A DNA stretch of 27,852 bases from an uncultured Clostridia bacterium. GTDB lineage: Bacteria > Bacillota > Clostridia > Lachnospirales > CAG-274. Positions 23,121 to 27,852 of the stretch are shown piece by piece. The stretch is from NCBI GenBank assembly GCA_947589405.1, contig CANQBT010000008.1:1-27852 (forward strand), read 5' to 3'. The translations under genes were made by a program, and so were the position numbers. Under the pieces are notes generated by a model. It saw only the letters and a program-made list of their open reading frames with translations. It searched no databases and had not been told where the DNA came from. Numbering within the stretch: position 1 is the first letter of the stretch; the number at the start of each line of letters is the position of its first letter.

Positions 23121-23150
23121 TGAAAGAAATGCTTTTTGGCATTTCTTTCA
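23121..23150. terminator. Stem-loop between convergent genes
   Basis: TGAAAGAAATGC (23121-23132) pairs perfectly with GCATTTCTTTCA (23139-23150) around TTTTTG. It lies between the DUF454 gene and the end of the VWA gene. There is no long T-run beyond the stem on either side, so its strength as a terminator is uncertain. Confidence 0.7.
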
Positions 23151-23151
23151 G

Positions 23152-23793
23152 TTAGTCATTGTTTTCTCTTCTTTCAATATCCCTTTTCCACTTTTTGTCA
23201 AGGCGTTTCCTGCTGCGTACCTGAGAAACGGCATTACTTATGACTTCGTAATTTAATTTTGCGCCTACCTTGTCGTTTGTGTATTTTACTGTGAAATCCT
23301 CATGTATTCCCATATCTGCGCCGACTTCTGCTGCATCTATATTTGCTCCCAGAAACAGAAATTCCCAACCATATTTTTTCTTTTTGTCCTCTATCATTTT
23401 TTTAATGTCGCCAAAGCTGTAATGTATACTGGAATTTTCCATACCATCGGTGTTTATTACGAAAAGAGTCCTTTCGGGTATATCCTCATGGCGAGCATAT
23501 TTGTGAATGCTGTCTATGTGGCGAACTGCGCTGCCGACAGCGTCAAGCAAAGCCGTACCGCCTGCCGCAACATATTCCTTTTCCGTAAGCTTTTCCACCT
23601 CCTCTATGGGAATACGGTCGTGTACAATATTGCTTTGTTTGTTGAAAAGGATCGTTGTGACAAGAACCTCCCCAATTTCTCTTTTTTGCTTTTCGATCAT
23701 TGAATTGAAGCCGCCTATGGTATCCTGTGTAAGCTCGTACATAGATCCGCTTTTATCCAATATAAATACCAGCTCAGTCAATTTTTTTTTCAT
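23152..23793 (-). CDS. von Willebrand factor A domain protein
   Basis: This is a 213-residue protein. I chose the ATG at 23793 because AAAGGAGG precedes it and because the VWA fold begins at once: LTELVFILDKSGSM gives the MIDAS motif DxSxS (Asp13, Ser15, Ser17). GGTALLDAVGSAV supplies the MIDAS Thr and VINTDGMEN the later Asp, so metal binding looks intact. The C-terminal 35 residues are basic (QVRSRKRLDKKWKRDIERR). There is no signal peptide or membrane segment, so it is cytosolic. It lies 86 bases downstream of the macro-HTH gene on the same strand. Similar small VWA proteins occur next to macro-domain genes in Firmicutes, as far as I recall, with unknown function. Its ribosome binding site lies within an inverted repeat. 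Confidence 0.88.
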   Translation of the reverse strand: MKKKLTELVFILDKSGSMYELTQDTIGGFNSMIEKQKREIGEVLVTTILFNKQSNIVHDRIPIEEVEKLTEKEYVAAGGTALLDAVGSAVRHIDSIHKYARHEDIPERTLFVINTDGMENSSIHYSFGDIKKMIEDKKKKYGWEFLFLGANIDAAEVGADMGIHEDFTVKYTNDKVGAKLNYEVISNAVSQVRSRKRLDKKWKRDIERRENND

Positions 23794-23800
23794 ATAGAAA

Positions 23801-23854
23801 ACCTCCTTTTTTATTTGATGATAAAAGTATACACCATCATATAAAGAAGGAGGT
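23801..23854 (-). promoter_or_regulatory. Inverted repeat covering the VWA ribosome binding site and a -10-like hexamer
   Basis: The arms 23801-23823 and 23832-23854 are inverted copies matching at 19 of 23 positions, with an eight-base loop. The outer eight pairs are perfect and include the AAGGAGGT ribosome binding site of the VWA gene (minus strand), so in RNA the site would be paired. The loop contains TATACT on the minus strand (plus 23826-23831). Two of the four non-identical positions would still form G-U pairs in the minus-strand RNA. Confidence 0.75.
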
Positions 23855-23879
23855 CGCCCGGTATGCGACATTTATATTG

Positions 23880-24827
23880 TTATAAAAGAGGCAGATCAAA
23901 TTCAAAAAGCACTTCGTTTATCTCAAATATATCGTAGTTGCCATGAGTTATAAAATATTCGATCACAATATCAAATTTACTGCTGTGGGTAAGGGTATAG
24001 CCTGCTTTGCCTATAAGCTCCTCCGTAGCGTCAATATCCAGATCAAGAGCTATTGCAAAGGCTATGGCCGTCATTTTGCTTGGCTTATAGTTCGGGTCAT
24101 TTTTTATTTTGGAAAAATGCTTTCTGTCTATATTTGCTTTTTTATATACCTGAGAGTCTGTCATTCCGCTTTCGTCTATAAGTGAAATAAGGTATTCGGA
24201 AAAGGAAGCGTCCATATTATCGAAAATGTTTTCAAATTGAACGGGACAGGCAGATAAGCAGCTTTTTTCTTTCCTGACCATGCTTGCAGCCATATGCTTT
24301 GAAGTAGGGACAGCTTTTATATACTGCAATACATCGGAGATCGTCTTACTGTTTGTACAAAAGTCCGCCTTGTCATATATTACAAGATATATCATCATAT
24401 CCTTTTCATGAAGGTAATCGAGTATCGCCTTTGTTGCAATATTAAGTGCAAGAGATTTGGGATAACCATATATACCTGAGGATATAAGAGGAAAGGCAAT
24501 AGACTCTGCCTTTACCCTTTCAGCCAGTTTAAGACTTGACATATAACAGGAATAGAGCAGCTTATTTTCGCTTTCATTGCCTGAATATATGGGTCCCGGA
24601 GTATGTATTATATACTTTGACGGAAGGTCAAAGCCCTTTGTGATCACGGCTTGCCCGGTATTGCATGAGCCTATTTTGCGGCATTCGGCGTTCAGACGGT
24701 CATATCCTGCTGCCTTGAATATGGCTCCGCATACTCCGCCGCCGGGAGTAAGGGCTGTATTGGCAGCATTTACTATAACGTCTGTATTCATTTTGGTAAT
24801 ATCGTTTTTTATGATCTTAAAGGGCAT
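23880..24827 (-). CDS. Macro domain protein fused to a helix-turn-helix-like C-terminal domain
   Basis: This is a 315-residue protein. The ATG at 24827 has AGAGGTG about seven bases upstream. Residues 1-165 form a macro domain of the ADP-ribose-binding type. Asp9 is in KNDITK, VNAANTALTPGGGVCGAIFKAAG has Asn23 and the glycine loop, and HTPGP and LISSGIYGYPK follow. Such domains bind or remove ADP-ribose. Residues 205-315 carry a separate helical domain, with SLIDESGMTDSQVYKKANIDRKHFSKIKND reading like a Cro/C1-type helix-turn-helix, then a conserved-looking end (THGNYDIFEINEVLFEFDLPLL). This C-terminal type occurs on several unrelated effector domains in Firmicutes as far as I recall. It lies between metY and the VWA gene, on the same strand as both. 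The function is unknown. Confidence 0.87.
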   Translation of the reverse strand: MPFKIIKNDITKMNTDVIVNAANTALTPGGGVCGAIFKAAGYDRLNAECRKIGSCNTGQAVITKGFDLPSKYIIHTPGPIYSGNESENKLLYSCYMSSLKLAERVKAESIAFPLISSGIYGYPKSLALNIATKAILDYLHEKDMMIYLVIYDKADFCTNSKTISDVLQYIKAVPTSKHMAASMVRKEKSCLSACPVQFENIFDNMDASFSEYLISLIDESGMTDSQVYKKANIDRKHFSKIKNDPNYKPSKMTAIAFAIALDLDIDATEELIGKAGYTLTHSSKFDIVIEYFITHGNYDIFEINEVLFEFDLPLL

Positions 24828-24884
24828 TTTATTCACCTCTTTATACAATACAAGACACTATCGGTATAAATACATTGTCGCTTT

Positions 24885-26153
24885 TTATATCCTGTCAAGA
24901 GCCTGCTGTAAGTCGGCTATAATATCATCGATATTTTCAATACCTACAGACATTCTTATAAGCTCAGGCTTAACTCCGCATTCCACAAGCTGTTGGTCGG
25001 TAAGCTGTCTGTGAGTAGAGGAAGCCGGGTGGAGCACGCTTGTTCTTGCATCGGCTACATGGCAAACTATCTTAGCCAGCTTCAGCTCGTCCATAAGCTT
25101 GGCTGAGGCATCTCTTCCGCCCTTTGGACCAAAGGCTATAACGCCGCTGCATCCCTTTGGCAGATATTTCTGAGCCAGCTCATAGTCGGGACCGGACTTG
25201 AGTCCGGGATAGCTTACCCATTCTATTTTATCATTATCCTCAAGATATTTGGCAACCTTAAGAGCATTTTCGGAATGTCTTTCCATTCTGAGATGAAGGG
25301 TCTCAAGACCTAGATTAAGAAGGAAGCAGTTCATAGGCGCAGGAGTACAGCCTAAATCTCTCATAAGCTGAACTCTTGCCTTTACTATATATGCAGATTT
25401 GCCAAAGGCTTCCGTATACACGATACCATGATAGGAATCATCGGGAGTTGTAAGCTCTTCAAATTTTCCGCTTTCCTTCCAGTCAAAGCGTCCGCTGTCG
25501 ACTATAACGCCGCCTAATGAAACAGCGTGTCCGTCCATATATTTAGATGTTGAGTGTATTACAATATCAGCACCGAAATCTATGGGATTGCAAAGATATG
25601 GCGTAGGGAAGGTATTGTCTATAATAAGAGGTATTTTATTGTTGTGTGCAGCCTTTGCAAATTTCTCTATATCCAGTACTCTGAGAGCAGGATTGGCAAG
25701 GGTTTCGCCAAATATTATTTTGGTGTTTTCTTTTATTTCGTTTTGAAGGTCCTCAGGAGATATAGAAGGGTCTACAAATGTTACATCTATGCCGAATTTT
25801 TTAAGCGTAACGGAAAGCAGATTGAATGTGCCGCCATATATTGCCGTAGAGCTTATGATATGGTCGCCGGCATGGCATATATTCATTATAGCTATAAGAG
25901 ATGCTGCCTGTCCCGCTGATGTAAGCATAGCGCCTACGCCGCCTTCAAGCTCGGCTATTTTCTTTTCAACGGCGTCTGCTGTAGGATTGGCAAGGCGGGT
26001 ATAGAAAAATCCGTCCTCCTTAAGGTCAAAAAGATCTCCCATTTCCTGAGCAGATGAATATTTATATGTGATGCTCTGTACTATAGGCACAACTCTCGGT
26101 TCTCCGTTTTTTGGCTCATAGCCCGACTGCACGCATTTTGTTTCAATTTTCAT
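24885..26153 (-). CDS. metY: O-acetylhomoserine sulfhydrylase (PLP-dependent)
   Basis: This is a 422-residue Cys/Met metabolism PLP enzyme. The ATG at 26153 follows AAGGAGG at a normal distance; a longer frame to 26213 would run through the promoter. The start IETKCVQSGYEPKNGEPRVVPIVQSITY, FFYTRLANPT, MLTSAGQAA and IIDNTFPTPYLCNP are typical. The PLP-binding Lys204 lies in HSTSKYMDGH. The length of about 420 and the P-I-x-Q-S-T/I-Y opening favour MetY over the shorter cystathionine gamma-synthase or beta-lyase. It would make homocysteine from O-acetylhomoserine and sulfide. Methionine gamma-lyase is a less likely alternative. It stands alone, divergent from the SLH-M13 gene. Confidence 0.92.
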   Translation of the reverse strand: MKIETKCVQSGYEPKNGEPRVVPIVQSITYKYSSAQEMGDLFDLKEDGFFYTRLANPTADAVEKKIAELEGGVGAMLTSAGQAASLIAIMNICHAGDHIISSTAIYGGTFNLLSVTLKKFGIDVTFVDPSISPEDLQNEIKENTKIIFGETLANPALRVLDIEKFAKAAHNNKIPLIIDNTFPTPYLCNPIDFGADIVIHSTSKYMDGHAVSLGGVIVDSGRFDWKESGKFEELTTPDDSYHGIVYTEAFGKSAYIVKARVQLMRDLGCTPAPMNCFLLNLGLETLHLRMERHSENALKVAKYLEDNDKIEWVSYPGLKSGPDYELAQKYLPKGCSGVIAFGPKGGRDASAKLMDELKLAKIVCHVADARTSVLHPASSTHRQLTDQQLVECGVKPELIRMSVGIENIDDIIADLQQALDRI

Positions 26154-26184
26154 AATGGTTTCCTCCTTGTTTTTTATTAGTAAA

Positions 26185-26213
26185 ATAATAACATAATACA
26201 GTCGCTTTTTCAA
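26185..26213 (-). promoter_or_regulatory. Promoter of metY
   Basis: On the minus strand TTGAAA (plus 26208-26213) is followed after 17 bases by TATTAT (plus 26185-26190). The leader would be only about 25 bases long, so there is no room for a riboswitch or T-box. Confidence 0.72.
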
Positions 26214-26292
26214 TAATTTTTAATGCTTAATGCTTTTTGCGCTGTTTTTTATGCCGTTTACGTCAAAGGGCTTTGTTTTTAAATCATGATTA

Positions 26293-26321
26293 TTGTTTAA
26301 AAAAAATTTCTGTGTTATACT
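26293..26321 (+). promoter_or_regulatory. Promoter of the SLH-M13 peptidase gene
   Basis: TTGTTT (26293-26298), a 17-base spacer and TATACT (26316-26321), 33 bases before the ATG, with GGAGGA (26342-26347) as ribosome binding site. It faces away from the metY promoter. Confidence 0.72.
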
Positions 26322-26353
26322 ATATGCAAATTTATTCATATGGAGGAATGTAA

Positions 26354-27852
26354 ATGAGAAAGAATAGACTATTAATAGCTGTAACGGTTGCGGCTATGTT
26401 GTTTACAACAGTAAGCGTATATGCTGACAGTCCTATACTTACAAGAGGAGAAACGGCGGATATGCTTGCTTCCGCAGCAGATGACTACACTCCCGGTGTA
26501 AGCAAGGAGGATATACTCAAGGGCTATGATGACGGTCAGCTCCACGAGGATCGGGGCGTTACACGTGCCGAAGCACTTGTAATGCTTAAGAGAGCCTTCG
26601 GTGAATTTCCTGCTCCCAAAGGACACAATTTGAGGACCGGCTATCCTGCCGAAAACTTTGCGGATATTCCCGACTGGGCAGATGAGGAGATAGCCGATGT
26701 ACTTGCTTCGGGCATAATAGCAGGCATTTCCGAGAATACTCTTTCACCAAACGACCCTATTACAAAAGAACAGCTTGAAACACTTATAAAGCGTACATAT
26801 GCCTATATGGGCAAAAACTTAAAGGATGACTACTGGGCAACCGTCAATAAAAAAGATCTTGATACCCTTGAAATAAAAGAAGGCGAAACATATGTGGGCG
26901 GCGCATTCAATGAAGTCGAGGGTACCGTTGAGGAACAGATGATAGCTATAAGAGATGAGCTTCTTGCAGGAAATTATGCAAAAGGCTCAAAGGAACAGAA
27001 AATTGCCGACTTCTACAGAAGCGTAATGAATAAGGAATACAGGGCAAAAACCGGATTGGCGCCTATAATGCCTTATATTGAGCTTATAGACAATGCCCGT
27101 AGTGTTGATGATATTATAAAGGTAAACAACACTCTTATGGAAGAAACCGCATTGGCGACATTTATGTCCTTCGGCGTATCTGTAGACAATAAAGACAATT
27201 CAAAGAATATAATGCGCTTTAGTGTACTCTCGGGTTATCTTGGCTTAAACGATCTGTATGAGGATGAAAATATAATCAATGAATACAAAAAGCTTATAAA
27301 TACATATTTCAAGTCTATAGGTGAAACCGATGAGGAGGCTGACAGGGACACCGACCTTGTAATAGACTATGAATCAAGGATAATGAAGCATTTCCCCGGT
27401 ATTCAGGAATTTAATGATGTTGACAAGACATACAATCTGTATAAATTAGATGATATAAAGGAAATGTTTACGGGAGTCGATATAGATTCCGTATTTGCAG
27501 CCTCAGGCTATGATGAAAGCTGGAAGGACACCGATATACTTCTTGTATGGCCGGATTTTACAAAAGCCGTAGCGGCGGAATTTACCGATGACAATATAGA
27601 TACACTTAGGGCTTATGCCAAATTTGTGATATTATACAATCTGGGAAGCAATCTTTCAGACGACCTTCTGGAAGCCGAATATACCTTTGCGGAAGAAACA
27701 GGTATGGGCGCAAGAGCAACAGAGGAACAGAATGCTCTTTCCGCTATAGAAGGTACATTTTATGATTACTTGGGTGAAATATATGCCAATAAATATTTCT
27801 CAGCCGAAAAGAAGCAGAATGTTGAAAATATGGTAAAGGATATAATAGACGT
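26354..27852 (+). CDS. SLH-domain M13 family metallopeptidase, 3' end beyond the window
   Basis: The reading frame from the ATG at 26354 stays open to the window edge (499 complete codons). A secretion signal peptide (NRLLIAVTVAAMLFTTVSVYA) would be cut after Ala24. Two or three SLH-like stretches follow, with ILKGYDDGQL and VTRAEALVMLKRAF, then FADIPDWADEEIADVLASG and IIAGISENTLSPNDPITKEQ. From about residue 155 the sequence fits the helical N-terminal part of M13 (neprilysin/PepO) peptidases: DDYWATVNKKDL, GSKEQKIADFYRSVMN, and near the window end GEIYANKYFSAEKKQNVENMV. The catalytic HExxH and GxxxD motifs would lie outside the window. It is predicted to be a wall-bound, zinc-dependent oligopeptidase. 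Confidence 0.88.
   Translation, partial: MRKNRLLIAVTVAAMLFTTVSVYADSPILTRGETADMLASAADDYTPGVSKEDILKGYDDGQLHEDRGVTRAEALVMLKRAFGEFPAPKGHNLRTGYPAENFADIPDWADEEIADVLASGIIAGISENTLSPNDPITKEQLETLIKRTYAYMGKNLKDDYWATVNKKDLDTLEIKEGETYVGGAFNEVEGTVEEQMIAIRDELLAGNYAKGSKEQKIADFYRSVMNKEYRAKTGLAPIMPYIELIDNARSVDDIIKVNNTLMEETALATFMSFGVSVDNKDNSKNIMRFSVLSGYLGLNDLYEDENIINEYKKLINTYFKSIGETDEEADRDTDLVIDYESRIMKHFPGIQEFNDVDKTYNLYKLDDIKEMFTGVDIDSVFAASGYDESWKDTDILLVWPDFTKAVAAEFTDDNIDTLRAYAKFVILYNLGSNLSDDLLEAEYTFAEETGMGARATEEQNALSAIEGTFYDYLGEIYANKYFSAEKKQNVENMVKDIID

Noticed and set aside
24828..24884. Promoter for the macro-HTH gene directly after metY
   Set aside because: A TTGACA overlaps the end of metY on the minus strand, but no convincing -10 stands at the right distance, so cotranscription with metY cannot be excluded.
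26154..26184. SAM riboswitch or T-box ahead of metY
   Set aside because: The promoter lies so close to the start that the leader is about 25 bases, too short for either.

Overview
The window looks like chromosomal DNA of an anaerobic, low-to-mid GC Firmicute of the class Clostridia. The grounds are strong AGGAGG ribosome binding sites, heavy use of ATA (Ile) and AGA/AGG (Arg), the gene orders lepA-hemW and tmk-holB-ricT-trmN6-rsmI, S-layer homology (SLH) proteins, a lar nickel-cofactor operon and an oxygen-independent style of metabolism. I cannot name the genus from the sequence. I found no rRNA, tRNA, CRISPR array, transposase or phage gene.

Layout. Positions 1-259 hold a divergent promoter region, including the leader and ribosome binding site of a minus-strand gene that lies outside the window. 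From 260 to 2910 runs a three-gene unit: a protein of unknown function with a possible degenerate pRiA4b ORF-3 domain, an SLH lipoprotein and a small tautomerase. From 3175 to 4566 there is a lone ATPase with a nuclease-like C-terminus whose codon use differs from its neighbours and which may be acquired. Facing it is lepA-hemW (7601 to 4710, minus). A divergent ribbon-helix-helix protein (7762-8394) leads into clpB (8419-11019). Next comes a polar amino acid ABC transporter (11357-13623) with a cytidylate kinase-like gene attached.

From 14374 two small membrane proteins are read from what looks like a MerR-type promoter (19 bp spacer with a dyad). They are followed, across a compact terminator, by larE-larB-larC, which make the nickel pincer cofactor of lactate racemase-type enzymes. 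No larA is present in the window. From 17959 a kduD-like dehydrogenase shares a promoter with tmk-holB-ricT-trmN6-rsmI and a DUF454 membrane protein. On the minus strand, 26153 to 23152, lie an O-acetylhomoserine sulfhydrylase, a macro domain-HTH fusion and a von Willebrand A protein. The ribosome binding site of this last gene sits inside a 54-base inverted repeat. The window ends inside an SLH-M13 metallopeptidase gene.

The most interesting points are the MerR-type promoter and terminator arrangement ahead of larEBC, the macro-HTH/VWA pair with its inverted repeat, the RHH-clpB operon without visible CIRCE or CtsR sites, and a possible family of related intergenic palindromes. All functions are inferred from sequence recognised by eye. 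No database search was possible.
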